A stretch of 64,000 nucleotides of DNA from Streptomyces shenzhenensis (lineage in GTDB: Bacteria; Actinomycetota; Actinomycetes; Streptomycetales; Streptomycetaceae), in assembly GCF_003688995.1 (NCBI RefSeq), contig NZ_PENI01000002.1, positions 519,442 through 583,441 of the forward strand. The letters run 5' to 3'. Both the position numbers and the translations under genes were made by a program. A model generated the notes under the pieces. The model was not told where the DNA came from, searched no databases, and worked only from the letters and a program-made list of their open reading frames with translations. This document shows, in pieces, positions 26,256 through 35,290 of this stretch. Every line of letters begins with the position of its first letter. Positions within the stretch are counted from its first letter, which is position 1.

Positions 26256-27160
26256 CCCCGGGTCCACGCCGCGGCGATCCGCGCCGCGAGCCGCACATTG
26301 CCGCGGACGGCCGCCAGATTGGCACTCAGCGAAGCGCCATCGGTGTGCCGGACCAGATAGTCCAACAGGAACGGCGTGACCGCCTGGCCGGTGACCCCCT
26401 CCTGCTCGCACGCGCGCAGCGCGTCGGCGAGCACCCGCGCGTGCAGCGCGGGATCCAGCTGCTCCTGCTCGGGCACGGGATTCGCGACGATCACCGCCGA
26501 CTCCGGCCCGTCCAGCGCGTCCTGGGCGCGCATGACCCGCGCCACCTCCTCCGGGCTTCGCACCGTCCAGTCGACGGGATGCCCGGAGTCGGACAAGTAG
26601 AAGCCGGGGAACCGGTCAGTGCCGTACCCGGCGACCGCGACTCCCAGCGTCTCCAGACGCTGCAGGGTGGCCGGTACGTCCAGGATCGACTTCACCCCCG
26701 CGCACACCACCGTGATCCGGGTCCGGGCCAGCAGGCCCAGGTCCGCGGACTCGTCCTGCGTCACCGTCCACTCCCGGTGCACACCGCCCAGCCCGCCCGT
26801 CGCGAACACCCGGACGCCGGCCAGCGCGGCCAGCAGCGCGGTCGCCGACACCGTGGTCGCCCCGCTCGCCCCCGCCGCCACGGCGAGCGGCAGGTCGCGA
26901 TGGCCCAGCTTGCGCATCCCCTCCTCGTTCGCGATCCGCTCCAACTGCCCCTTGTCCAGGCCCACATGGGGCCGCCCGTCCAGCACGGCGATCGTCGCGG
27001 GCACGGCACCCTCCCGCCGTACCGCCTCCTCCAGTTCCTGCGCCACCCGGAGATTGCGCGGGCGCGGCAGCCCGTGCGCGATGATCGTGGACTCCAGGGC
27101 CACCACGGGGCGACGCGCGTCGATCGCGTCCCGTACTTCTTCCGCCACCACCAGCACCAC
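26252..27160 (-). CDS. psuG: pseudouridine-5'-phosphate glycosidase
   Basis: PsuG splits pseudouridine 5'-phosphate into ribose 5-phosphate and uracil, recycling the modified nucleoside from degraded RNA. The 302-residue product carries VVALESTIIAHGLPRP at the N-terminus, AVLDGRPHVGLDKGQLERIA, KLGHRDLPLAVAAGASGATTVSAT, VFATGGLGGVHRE, VVCAGVKSILDVPATLQRLETLGV and IVANPVPEQEQLD, all strongly conserved in PsuG, including the active-site Lys in CAGVKSILD. Length is normal. It leads the psuG-psuK operon. Confidence 0.95.
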   Translation of the reverse strand: MVLVVAEEVRDAIDARRPVVALESTIIAHGLPRPRNLRVAQELEEAVRREGAVPATIAVLDGRPHVGLDKGQLERIANEEGMRKLGHRDLPLAVAAGASGATTVSATALLAALAGVRVFATGGLGGVHREWTVTQDESADLGLLARTRITVVCAGVKSILDVPATLQRLETLGVAVAGYGTDRFPGFYLSDSGHPVDWTVRSPEEVARVMRAQDALDGPESAVIVANPVPEQEQLDPALHARVLADALRACEQEGVTGQAVTPFLLDYLVRHTDGASLSANLAAVRGNVRLAARIAAAWTRG

Positions 27161-27268
27161 GCGCCTGCCTCCTGTCGCTCGGTCCCTCTCTCATCCCTGG
27201 CGAGCCGCCCGGCGGGATAAACGCCGAGGAGACGATCCTCGGCCCGAGCCCGCTCAACGGCCGAGTGG

Positions 27269-27340
27269 ATGAGGATGCCGCGCGGCTTCCGCTTCCGGAA
27301 CCCCGACGGTCACGTGCTGGAAGCACGGCACTGCGCTCGG
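27269..27340 (+). pseudogene. possible remnant of a VOC/glyoxalase gene
   Basis: A short frame reads GFRFRNPDGHVLEARH, close to the C-terminal signature of VOC superfamily proteins (F-x-D-P-D-G-x-x-L-E). No upstream domain is present in any frame back to psuG. It lies in the gap between psuG and ogt. Confidence 0.25.
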
Positions 27341-27409
27341 CCCCACCCCGGAGGCGCGCCCGTGCCAGGGCACGCCGACCGGTGCGACAGAGCCGTCGGA
27401 ACAGGGCTG

Positions 27410-27964
27410 TCAGAACAGGGGCTCGGGCAGCACGCCCTCCAGGGCGAGCAGCTTCCGCTTGGTCTCCAGACCGCCTCCGAACCCGCCGATGCCGCCGTCG
27501 CTCTCCACGACGCGGTGGCAGGGCACAATGACCGGCAGCGGATTGGCACCCATTGCCGTGCCCACCGCCTGCGCCGCGCCCGGCTGGCCGACCCGCCCGG
27601 CCAGGTCGCCGTACCCGACGACCGTGCCGTACGGGACGCCGGCCGCCAGTTCGCGCAGCACCTGCCGGTTGAAGCCGGAGATCAGCGACCAGTCCAGCGA
27701 CAGTTCGAAGTCCTGCCGTCTCCCCGCGAAGTACGCCTCGACCTGGCGTATCGCCTCGGTCAGCAGCGGTGAACCGGGTGCCTCGACGGGCTCGGTGCCC
27801 AGTCGGGCCGCGAGCCGCTCCAACGCCTGGTCACGTACCTTGTCGGTGGCGTGGAACACGACGTTGACCAGGCCGTCCCTGGTCGCCGCCAGCAGCAGTG
27901 GACCGATGTCGGTGCCCACGACGGCCCACACGACCCGCTGCTCGTACTGCCCATGGCTGTCCAT
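27410..27964 (-). CDS. ogt: methylated-DNA-protein-cysteine methyltransferase
   Basis: Repairs O6-alkylguanine by transferring the alkyl group to its own cysteine. The 184-residue protein has the active site NPLPVIVPCHRVV with Cys149 and the helix-turn-helix region PYGTVVGYGDLAGRVGQPGAAQAVG. It ends GGFGGGLETKRKLLALEG, the usual Ogt C-terminus. Its ATG at 27964 has no ribosome binding site; a damage-type promoter (27971-27993) ends 6 nt upstream, so the mRNA is probably leaderless and DNA-damage induced. Confidence 0.95.
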   Translation of the reverse strand: MDSHGQYEQRVVWAVVGTDIGPLLLAATRDGLVNVVFHATDKVRDQALERLAARLGTEPVEAPGSPLLTEAIRQVEAYFAGRRQDFELSLDWSLISGFNRQVLRELAAGVPYGTVVGYGDLAGRVGQPGAAQAVGTAMGANPLPVIVPCHRVVESDGGIGGFGGGLETKRKLLALEGVLPEPLF

Positions 27965-27970
27965 GCGCCC

Positions 27971-27993
27971 ACCGTACGACCCGCCACTGACAA
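27971..27993 (-). promoter_or_regulatory. PafBC/RecA-NDp-type damage promoter of ogt
   Basis: On the minus strand TTGTCAGTG, 8 nt, TACGGT, then 6 nt to the ogt ATG. This is a full match to the motif also seen before uvrB and the 62233 transporter gene. Confidence 0.75.
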
Positions 27994-28036
27994 CGCCCCG
28001 GCGCCGGTCGGTCCTGAGGCGTTCCGCTGCGCGGGC

Positions 28037-28909
28037 TCAGGACGCGCTCAGCGCCTTCCGCACCACGTCGGGCCGGTTCGTGATGATGCCGTCGACGCCG
28101 TACCCGGCGACGTTCCGGGCGGTCGACGCGTCGTCCACGGTCCAGGCGAACACCCCGAGCGGCCTGCCGTGCGGCCCCTTGTAGGAGTGCACTGTGGTGA
28201 CGTAGTCCCTGGAGACGGACTTGTGGGACGGGTTGATCAGGTCGGTGAAGCCGGCGTAGGTGTGCAGGTCGGCCGCCGGGGGCGTGCCGAGGTAGCCGGT
28301 CGTGAGGCCCGGCTTCAGGTCGTGCACGATCCGCAGGCTGTCCGTGCTGAAGCTCTGCACGACGAGCCGTCCTAGGTGCTGCCGGTCCAGCCAGCCCTCG
28401 TTGCCGAGGAGCTTGAGGGTCTCCCGCTCGATGCCCGGGTACAGTTCCGGACTCTTGATCTCCAGGAGCAGTTTCTCGTGGTTGTGCTCGACCCGGCGCA
28501 GGTACTCCTTGAGCGTCGGCACGCGCGTGCCCGCGTACGCGGGTCCGAACCAGCTGCCCGCGTCCAGGCGGGCGATCTCGGCCGCGGTGAAGTCCTTCAC
28601 CTTCCACGGCGCCCGGCCCGGGAACACCTTCTCGGCGTTCGTGGTGCGGGTCAGGCTGTCGTCGTGGATGACGACGAGTTCACCGTCCTTGGTCCGCTGC
28701 ACGTCGTTCTCGACCCAGCTGAAGCCCCTTCGGGCCGCCTCGTCGACGGCGGGCAGTGTGTTCTCCGGGGCGTAGGCGGAGGCGCCCCGGTGGGCGACGA
28801 TCGTGACCTGGCCGCCGGGGCTGCCGGCCCGGGCGTCGTGGGTCGGCGTCACCAGCGCGGCGACCCCCAGGAGCGCGACCGTCGTTACGGCGATGACACG
28901 CGCACGCAT
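28037..28909 (-). CDS. secreted glycerophosphodiester phosphodiesterase
   Basis: Hydrolyses glycerophosphodiesters to glycerol 3-phosphate and an alcohol, outside the cell. The 290-residue precursor has a Sec signal peptide (MRARVIAVTTVALLGVAALV, cleavage probably after ARA near residue 28). The GDPD domain follows: VAHRGASAYAPENTLPA with the catalytic His-Arg, ENDVQRTKDGELVVIHDDSLTRTT, then LLLEIKSP and FAWTVDD, GIITNRPD. The ribosome binding site is GTGAGGAGTA before the ATG. Related enzymes in Streptomyces serve phosphate scavenging. Confidence 0.92.
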   Translation of the reverse strand: MRARVIAVTTVALLGVAALVTPTHDARAGSPGGQVTIVAHRGASAYAPENTLPAVDEAARRGFSWVENDVQRTKDGELVVIHDDSLTRTTNAEKVFPGRAPWKVKDFTAAEIARLDAGSWFGPAYAGTRVPTLKEYLRRVEHNHEKLLLEIKSPELYPGIERETLKLLGNEGWLDRQHLGRLVVQSFSTDSLRIVHDLKPGLTTGYLGTPPAADLHTYAGFTDLINPSHKSVSRDYVTTVHSYKGPHGRPLGVFAWTVDDASTARNVAGYGVDGIITNRPDVVRKALSAS

Positions 28910-29183
28910 GCGTACTCCTCACCTCGGGCGAAAGCGGACGGTATCAGAGTGACAGCAGAGAGTAGAGGTGGCGGGGTGCAGGATGAGCACAGTTTGGACC
29001 GAGATGCCCGTGGTCGCTCACCGGTGCCGCACAAGTGGGGCAAGGCGTGTTTCTTTGCCGGAAAATCGTTCGTCCGTTCCTGTGGGGGTCATACTCTCTG
29101 TCAACCCTGACCGCCCGAGCGGTCCTGGGACGGGGGCGCACACCAGATAGTCCGGGACGCAAGAGGCGGAAGGGCAGCCGCGC

Positions 29184-30071
29184 ATGCAGGGCACGGTCGA
29201 CGACTTCAGTTACGGGGCCGTCACCCCGTTGGTGGCCTTCCTGATGGCCTGCCTCGGCGGCGCCCTGGGCCTGCGCTGCACTACCAGATCCCTGCTGGTG
29301 TCCCAGTCCAGGCGTCCCGCCTGGCTCGCCCTTGGCTCGGCCGCCATCGGCTCCGGTATCTGGACCATGCACTTCGTCGCCATGATGGGGTTCACCGTCG
29401 CGGAGATCCCGGTCCACTTCGACAAACCGCTCACGTACGCCAGCCTCGCCATCGCCATCATCATGGTGGGCGTCGGGATCTTCATAGTCGGCTACCGCGG
29501 CGCCACCGGAACGGCGCTGTTCACCGGTGGAACGATCACCGGCTTGGGCATCGCCTCGATGCACTACCTCGGCATGGCGGGCATACGCCTGGACGGGCGG
29601 CTCGAATACAACACCGTCGCCGTCGCCGTCTCCGTCGTGATAGCGGTCGTGGCCGCCACCACCGCTCTGTGGGCCGCCGGACAGGTGCGTGGCTTCCTGT
29701 GGAGCGTGGGCGCCAGCCTCGTCATGGGACTCGCGGTCACCGGCATGCACTACACCGGTATGGCCGCCCTCACCGTGCACGTCCACGGCTCCGCCACGGC
29801 CATCGGCGGCTCCTCGCCCGCGGCCCTGCTCGCGCCCATGCTGATCGGCCCCCTCACCTTCCTCCTGCTCGCGGGCGTCGTCGTGATGGTCGACCCGTTG
29901 ATGATCGCGGGCCGGCCCGCCCGGCCCACGCAGGAGCGCAAGCCGGGCGTCCCCGCCGGCGCGTTCGCCCCGCACCCGCGCCGCCACCCGGCGGTTCCGG
30001 CAGGCCCGCCGCGGATCCGCCAGGGAGCCGGCCAGGGGCACCACAGCTCACGCACCCCGCAGAACCGCTGA
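29184..30071 (+). CDS. MHYT-domain membrane sensor protein
   Basis: A 295-residue membrane protein with about seven hydrophobic helices. The three MHYT-type motifs are [22 protein letters not shown] and [11 protein letters not shown], proposed to bind copper and sense a diatomic gas. The Pro- and His-rich C-terminal tail of about 60 residues carries no GGDEF/EAL output domain, so the signal must pass to another protein. The ATG follows a purine-rich AAGAGGCGGAAGGG. Confidence 0.9.
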   Translation: MQGTVDDFSYGAVTPLVAFLMACLGGALGLRCTTRSLLVSQSRRPAWLALGSAAIGSGIWTMHFVAMMGFTVAEIPVHFDKPLTYASLAIAIIMVGVGIFIVGYRGATGTALFTGGTITGLGIASMHYLGMAGIRLDGRLEYNTVAVAVSVVIAVVAATTALWAAGQVRGFLWSVGASLVMGLAVTGMHYTGMAALTVHVHGSATAIGGSSPAALLAPMLIGPLTFLLLAGVVVMVDPLMIAGRPARPTQERKPGVPAGAFAPHPRRHPAVPAGPPRIRQGAGQGHHSSRTPQNR

Positions 30072-30081
30072 TCGGAGCCCG

Positions 30082-30104
30082 TTGTCAGTGCGGGGTCGTA
30101 CGGT
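30082..30104 (+). promoter_or_regulatory. PafBC/RecA-NDp-type damage promoter of uvrB
   Basis: TTGTCAGTG, 8 nt, TACGGT, then 7 nt to the uvrB ATG. This is a full match to the RecA-independent damage promoter, with a leaderless start. Confidence 0.8.
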
Positions 30105-30111
30105 GGATGGC

Positions 30112-32259
30112 ATGCGGCCCGTTTCCCACATCGAACGCACGGTGGCGCCCTTCGAGGTCGTCAGCCCCTACCAGCCCAGCGGCGACCAGCCGACGGCCAT
30201 CGCCGACCTGGCCAAGCGCATCGGGGCCGGTGAGAAGGATGTCGTCCTGCTGGGCGCGACCGGCACCGGCAAGTCCGCCACCACGGCGTGGATGATCGAG
30301 AAGCTCCAGCGCCCCACGCTCGTGATGGCGCCGAACAAGACACTGGCCGCGCAGTTGGCCAACGAGTTCCGCGAGCTGCTTCCGAACAACGCGGTCGAGT
30401 ACTTCGTCTCGTACTACGACTACTACCAGCCCGAGGCCTACGTCCCGCAGTCGGACACCTACATCGAGAAGGACTCCTCGATCAACGAGGAGGTGGAGCG
30501 CTTGCGGCACTCCGCGACCAACTCGCTGCTCACCCGCCGCGACGTCATCGTGGTCGCCTCGGTCTCCTGCATCTACGGCCTCGGCACGCCACAGGAGTAC
30601 GTGGACCGGATGGTCCCCCTCCGGGTGGGCGACGAGATCGACCGCGACGAGCTGCTGCGCCGCTTCGTGGACATCCAGTACGCGCGCAACGACCTGGCGT
30701 TCGCCCGCGGCACCTTCCGCGTCCGCGGCGACACCATCGAGATCTTCCCGGTGTACGAGGAACTCGCCGTCCGCATCGAGATGTTCGGCGACGAGATCGA
30801 GGCGCTGTCCACGCTCCATCCCCTCACCGGCGAGATCATCAGCGACGACGAGCAGCTGTATGTCTTCCCCGCCTCGCACTACATCGCCGGTCCCGAGCGC
30901 ATGGAGCGGGCCGTCAACGACATCGAGAAGGAGCTGGGGGAGCGCCTGGCGGAGCTGGAGAAGCAGGGCAAGCTCCTGGAGGCCCAGCGGCTGCGGATGC
31001 GCACCACGTACGACATCGAGATGCTCCGCCAGATCGGCACCTGCTCCGGTGTGGAGAACTACTCGATGCACTTCGACGGCCGCTTGCCCGGCTCCCCGCC
31101 CAACACCCTGCTGGACTACTTCCCGGACGACTTCCTGCTCGTCATCGACGAGTCGCACGTCACCGTCCCGCAGATCGGCGCCATGTACGAGGGCGACGCC
31201 TCCCGCAAGCGCACCCTCGTGGAGCACGGCTTCCGCCTGCCCTCCGCCCTGGACAACCGCCCGCTGAAGTGGGAGGAGTTCCAGGAGCGCATCGGGCAGA
31301 CCGTCTACCTGTCGGCCACCCCGGGCGCCTACGAGCTGTCGCGCTCCGACGGGGCCGTGGAGCAGATCATCCGCCCCACCGGCCTGGTCGACCCGGAGGT
31401 CGTGGTCAAGCCCACCGAGGGCCAGATCGACGACCTGGTGCACGAGATCCGCAAGCGGACCGAGAAGGACGAGCGCGTCCTGGTCACCACGCTCACCAAG
31501 AAGATGGCCGAGGACCTCACGGACTACTTCCTCGAACTCGGCATTCAGGTCCGCTATCTGCACAGCGACGTGGACACCCTGCGCCGCGTCGAGCTGCTGC
31601 GGGAGCTGCGCTCGGGCGAGTTCGACGTCCTGGTGGGCATCAACCTCCTGCGTGAGGGCCTCGACCTGCCCGAGGTCTCCCTCGTGGCGATCCTCGACGC
31701 CGACAAGGAGGGCTTCCTGCGCTCCGGTACGTCGCTGATCCAGACCATCGGCCGAGCGGCGCGCAACGTCTCCGGTCAGGTCCATATGTACGCCGACAAG
31801 ATCACCCCGGCGATGGAGCGGGCCATCGAGGAGACCAACAGGCGCCGGGAGAAGCAGATCGCCTTCAACAAGGCCAACGGCATCGACCCGCAGCCGCTGC
31901 GCAAGAAGATCAACGACATCGTCGCGCAGATCGCCCGCGAGGAGGTCGACACCGAACAGCTCCTCGGCACCGGCTACCGCAAGTTGAAGGACGGCAAGGG
32001 CGCCAAGGCCTCGGTCCCGTCGCTCGGCGACAAGGCGGCCAAGGGCGCGAAGCCCGCCAAGCCCGCCAAGGGCAAGGCCAAGGAAGCGGTGCCGACGGAC
32101 CGCCCCGCGGCCGAACTCGCCGAGCAGATCGAGGAGATGACGGAGCGCATGCGTGCCGCCGCCGCGGACCTGCAGTTCGAGATCGCGGCCCGGCTGCGCG
32201 ACGAGGTCTCCGAGATGAAGAAGGAACTGCGTCAGATGAGGGAGGCGGGGCTGGCCTGA
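30112..32259 (+). CDS. uvrB: excinuclease ABC subunit UvrB
   Basis: The damage-verifying helicase of nucleotide excision repair. The 715-residue protein has Walker [13 protein letters not shown] (about 43-54), the beta-hairpin region [20 protein letters not shown], the DEAD-type DESH box ([10 protein letters not shown]), helicase motifs [13 protein letters not shown] and [15 protein letters not shown], and QTIGRAARN (motif VI). A Lys/Ala-rich insertion (about 615-655) separates the helicase from the C-terminal UVR domain ([20 protein letters not shown]). The insertion is typical of Streptomyces. Start ATG has no ribosome binding site, matching the leaderless damage promoter. Confidence 0.98.
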   Translation: MRPVSHIERTVAPFEVVSPYQPSGDQPTAIADLAKRIGAGEKDVVLLGATGTGKSATTAWMIEKLQRPTLVMAPNKTLAAQLANEFRELLPNNAVEYFVSYYDYYQPEAYVPQSDTYIEKDSSINEEVERLRHSATNSLLTRRDVIVVASVSCIYGLGTPQEYVDRMVPLRVGDEIDRDELLRRFVDIQYARNDLAFARGTFRVRGDTIEIFPVYEELAVRIEMFGDEIEALSTLHPLTGEIISDDEQLYVFPASHYIAGPERMERAVNDIEKELGERLAELEKQGKLLEAQRLRMRTTYDIEMLRQIGTCSGVENYSMHFDGRLPGSPPNTLLDYFPDDFLLVIDESHVTVPQIGAMYEGDASRKRTLVEHGFRLPSALDNRPLKWEEFQERIGQTVYLSATPGAYELSRSDGAVEQIIRPTGLVDPEVVVKPTEGQIDDLVHEIRKRTEKDERVLVTTLTKKMAEDLTDYFLELGIQVRYLHSDVDTLRRVELLRELRSGEFDVLVGINLLREGLDLPEVSLVAILDADKEGFLRSGTSLIQTIGRAARNVSGQVHMYADKITPAMERAIEETNRRREKQIAFNKANGIDPQPLRKKINDIVAQIAREEVDTEQLLGTGYRKLKDGKGAKASVPSLGDKAAKGAKPAKPAKGKAKEAVPTDRPAAELAEQIEEMTERMRAAAADLQFEIAARLRDEVSEMKKELRQMREAGLA

Positions 32260-32340
32260 GCCCCGCGTCCGACCGCCCCGACCCCGGCATGTGCGCGGAG
32301 TGTTGCAACACCGACACAAAGCGCGGGCCGGGGTTCGGCA

Positions 32341-32363
32341 CTGTCAGTGGCGGTGCGTAGGGT
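32341..32363 (+). promoter_or_regulatory. PafBC/RecA-NDp-type damage promoter before terD
   Basis: CTGTCAGTG, 8 nt, TAGGGT. The first base differs from the uvrB box; all else fits. It lies 56 nt before the terD GTG, giving a leader of about 50 nt with a ribosome binding site. Confidence 0.65.
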
Positions 32364-32419
32364 TCTGGTCAACCGCGGATACCGCGGCAACAGGGGAAAC
32401 ACCGAGAGGGGAAGCAGCC

Positions 32420-32998
32420 GTGACCGTCAACATGACCAAGGGTCAGGCCATCAGTCTGGAGAAGAAGGACGGGGGCACCCTGACCGCGGTCCGCATGGGT
32501 CTCGGCTGGCAGGCGGCCCCGCGCCGCGGTCTGTTCGGCTCCCGCACGCGGGAGATCGACCTGGACGCCTCCGCGGTGCTGTTCGCCGACAAGCAGCCGG
32601 TCGACGTGGTGTTCTTCCGCCACCTGGTGAGCGACGACGGCTCCGTGCGTCACACCGGTGACAACCTCGTCGGTGGCGCGGGCCAGGGCGGCGACGACGA
32701 GTCCATCCTCGTCGACCTCCAGCGCGTGCCCGTCCACATCGACCAGATCGTCTTCACCGTGAACTCCTTCACGGGGCAGACCTTCCAGGAGGTGCAGAAC
32801 GCGTTCTGCCGCCTGGTCGACGAGACCAACGGCCAGGAACTCGCCCGCTACACGCTGGCCGGCGGTGGCGCCTACACCGCCCAGATCATGGCCAAGGTGC
32901 ACCGGTCCGGCGCCGGCTGGGCGATGACCGCTCTCGGCACCCCGGCCAACGGCCGCACCTTCCAGGACCTGATGCCGGCGATCCTGCCGCACCTGTAG
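32420..32998 (+). CDS. terD: TerD-family stress protein
   Basis: A 192-residue cytosolic calcium-binding protein of the tellurium-resistance TerD family, linked to stress and development in Streptomyces. It shows GGTLTAVRMGLGWQ at the N-terminus, DLDASAVLFADKQPVDVVFF, HTGDNLVGGAGQGGDDESILVDL (calcium-binding Asp cluster, about 76-98) and LARYTLAGGGAYTAQIMAKV. The GTG follows GAGAGGGGAAGC. A second TerD protein follows 55 nt later, then TerC. Its promoter matches the damage motif of the uvr genes. Confidence 0.92.
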   Translation: MTVNMTKGQAISLEKKDGGTLTAVRMGLGWQAAPRRGLFGSRTREIDLDASAVLFADKQPVDVVFFRHLVSDDGSVRHTGDNLVGGAGQGGDDESILVDLQRVPVHIDQIVFTVNSFTGQTFQEVQNAFCRLVDETNGQELARYTLAGGGAYTAQIMAKVHRSGAGWAMTALGTPANGRTFQDLMPAILPHL

Positions 32999-33053
32999 GA
33001 CGACCGGCGACACCGACGAGCGGCGCACGACACCACGACACAGGGGGAAGGCG

Positions 33054-35066
33054 ATGACGGCCGAACTGGTACGCGGGCAGAACCACCCGCTCTCCCAGGC
33101 CCGGCTCGAGATCCGGATCACGGCCGGCGTGCCGGTCGTGGCGGGCGCCGCGCTCAGCGACGAGAACGGCACGGCGCGCGGTGACGAGTGGGTCGCCCAC
33201 CCGGGCGCGCCCACGCTGCCCGGTATCGAGGTGTCCCGGCAGGCGGCCGCCGACCATCGGCTGGCCGTGGACCTGGCGGCCATGCCCGAGGCCGTGCACC
33301 GGGTCAATGTGTTGCTCGCCCTGCCCTCGGGGGCGGGCGGCCCGCTCCGCTTCGGCGCCGTCACCGCCCCCCGTGCGGCGGTCACCGGCCTCGACGGCAC
33401 GGAGATCGCCCGCTACACCCTGACCGGTCTCGACGCCGAGTCGGCCGTGGTGGCCCTGGAGCTGTACCGCAGACAGGGCGGCTGGAAGGTGCGCGCCGTC
33501 GGACAGGGCTATGCGGGCGGCCTCGCCGCGCTCTTCACCGACCTGGGGATGCCCGGGGCCGGTGAACTCGCGGGCGGCATCCAGGAGGCGGTGGCCCGGG
33601 GCCTGGCCCGGTCGGTCGCGGCACCCCCGCCGCGCCCGGCCGACGGCGACCGCACCCGCCGGGCCGCGGCGCCCGCGGCCGGCGCCGACCAGCCGGGCTC
33701 CGCGTCCCGCGCCGCCGACCCGGTGCCGCCGCGGCCCGCCCATCCGTACGAGGCGTCCGGCCCCTACGCGGCCCAGACACCGGCGGGGCCGGGGGAGCGC
33801 GGGTACGAGCCCACGGCGGACTCGGCACAGCCCACCGCGGCCACCGGTAGCCCCATCGACTACACCCATCCGAATCGCGGACACGCGACGGCGCCGCCGC
33901 CCCCGCCGCAGGCGCCGCCCGCCCCGCCGGGCTCGCCCGCGCCACCCGTGGCGGGCGACGCGGCCGGCTGGTCCCTCGACGAACGGCTCTACAACCAGGT
34001 CTGGGGCATGTTCGAGGACCTGGCCCGGACGGCGGCCGCATACCGCAGCGCCGTCGACTTCGCGGACTCCCGCATGGAGAAGGAGCTGGACCAGGTACTG
34101 TCCGACCCGCGCAGCAGGCTCGGCTCGTCCGGCGATGCCGCGCGGGAGGCGGCCCGTGCCAAGCGTGCCCAGCTCGTCGATCAGGCGGCGGCGGTCCTCG
34201 ACCGCGACCTGGCCCAGCTCACCGCCGAGGCCGGGGTCGTCGAGCCCGCGTTTCCGCCGGCGTACGCACGCTGGGACAACCCCGTCTGGCACGGGTACCG
34301 CGTGCCGACGGAGCCCCCGATGGCCCTGCGGCTGGGCGACCTCCATCTGCCGGAGAGACCGGCGCTGCGCATACCGCTGCTGATGCGACTGCCTCTGGAG
34401 CGGGGACTGTGGATCGACAGCGGCCCCACGGCGGCGGACGTCTCGGCCCTGGACTCCGGTGAACTGCGGCAGCGCGCGATGGAAACGGCGGTGTCGGTCG
34501 CGGCCCGGCTGCTCGCCGCCCACCCGGCGGGCGACTTCGCCGTCCATGTGATCGATCCGGCCGGTTCGGCGGCCCGGGAACTCGCTCCGCTGGTACGGGC
34601 GGGCGTGCTGGCCGCCTCACCCGCGACCGGTGCCGCGGGCGTCACACAGGCCCTGGGCGGGCTCACCCAGCGTGTCGACCTGGTGCAGATGGCGCTGCGC
34701 GGCGGCGCCACCGATGCGCTGCCGCCCGGTCTCGACACGGCCCGGCATCTGCTGATCGTCAATGACTTCCCGCACGGTTTCGACGACCGGGCCGTCACGG
34801 CGCTGCGCTATCTCGCGGACGAGGGTCCGTCGGTCGGTGTCCATCTGCTGATGGTCGCGGACCGCCAGGACGCCGCCGCGTACGGCCCTTTGCTGGACCC
34901 GCTGTGGCGTTCGCTCATGCGACTCACACCAGTGCCCGACGATCATCTCGCCGACCCCTGGGTCGGCCATGCCTGGACGTACGAGCCGTCGCTCGTCCCG
35001 CCGGGCAGCCAGGTGCTCGACCATGTGCTCGCCCAGGTGGCCATCGCCCGTACCAAGATCCAGTAA
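33054..35066 (+). CDS. TerD domain fused to an FtsK-like domain
   Basis: A 670-residue two-part protein. Residues 1 to about 180 form a TerD-like domain without the calcium Asp cluster (GTEIARYTLTGLDAESAVVALELYRRQGGWKVRAVGQGYA). A Pro/Ala-rich linker follows (about 185-300). The C-terminal part (LLMRLPLERGLWIDSGPTAA, then FAVHVIDPAGSAARELAPLV, LIVNDFPHGFDDRAVTALRY, VGVHLLMVADRQDAA) looks like an FtsK/SpoIIIE-type ATPase fold, but the P-loop position reads DSGPTAADVS, lacking GK(S/T). It probably forms an operon with terD. Function unknown; a scaffold or regulatory role is an inference. Confidence 0.8.
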   Translation: MTAELVRGQNHPLSQARLEIRITAGVPVVAGAALSDENGTARGDEWVAHPGAPTLPGIEVSRQAAADHRLAVDLAAMPEAVHRVNVLLALPSGAGGPLRFGAVTAPRAAVTGLDGTEIARYTLTGLDAESAVVALELYRRQGGWKVRAVGQGYAGGLAALFTDLGMPGAGELAGGIQEAVARGLARSVAAPPPRPADGDRTRRAAAPAAGADQPGSASRAADPVPPRPAHPYEASGPYAAQTPAGPGERGYEPTADSAQPTAATGSPIDYTHPNRGHATAPPPPPQAPPAPPGSPAPPVAGDAAGWSLDERLYNQVWGMFEDLARTAAAYRSAVDFADSRMEKELDQVLSDPRSRLGSSGDAAREAARAKRAQLVDQAAAVLDRDLAQLTAEAGVVEPAFPPAYARWDNPVWHGYRVPTEPPMALRLGDLHLPERPALRIPLLMRLPLERGLWIDSGPTAADVSALDSGELRQRAMETAVSVAARLLAAHPAGDFAVHVIDPAGSAARELAPLVRAGVLAASPATGAAGVTQALGGLTQRVDLVQMALRGGATDALPPGLDTARHLLIVNDFPHGFDDRAVTALRYLADEGPSVGVHLLMVADRQDAAAYGPLLDPLWRSLMRLTPVPDDHLADPWVGHAWTYEPSLVPPGSQVLDHVLAQVAIARTKIQ

Positions 35067-35109
35067 AGGGCCTCTGACCAGGCGATTTGATCATTCTTTT
35101 GCCAATCCC

Positions 35110-35139
35110 TTTACCTTTACTTGGTGATTGGGGTACTGT
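35110..35139 (+). promoter_or_regulatory. candidate promoter of the riboswitch-terC transcript
   Basis: TTTACC (35110-35115), 18 nt, TACTGT (35134-35139), in an AT-rich patch just before the riboswitch. The match is loose. Confidence 0.3.
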
Positions 35140-35147
35140 CCTTTGCA

Positions 35148-35244
35148 CGGAGGGGAGTACTCCCTGTCTGCTGCGGCGTTCCCGTCAATACGGATCAGGC
35201 CAGATCCCGGGGCGCCGGCCCGTTTCGGGTGGAAGAGACCTCCG
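35148..35244 (+). promoter_or_regulatory. yybP-ykoY manganese riboswitch
   Basis: The closing stem CGGAGG (35148-35153) pairs perfectly with CCTCCG (35239-35244). The two conserved loops that meet at the metal site are present: GGGGAGTA just inside the 5' strand and GGTGGAAGAGACC just before the 3' strand. This class senses Mn2+ and typically turns on exporters. It sits 46 nt before the terC GTG. Confidence 0.82.
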
Positions 35245-35290
35245 GTAGCGACGACGCTGACTCTTTGCCCGTTCACGTACCGGAGGCGCA

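Noticed and set aside
30085..32319. A 744-codon open frame opposite uvrB
   Set aside because: Shadow of uvrB with no recognisable domain.
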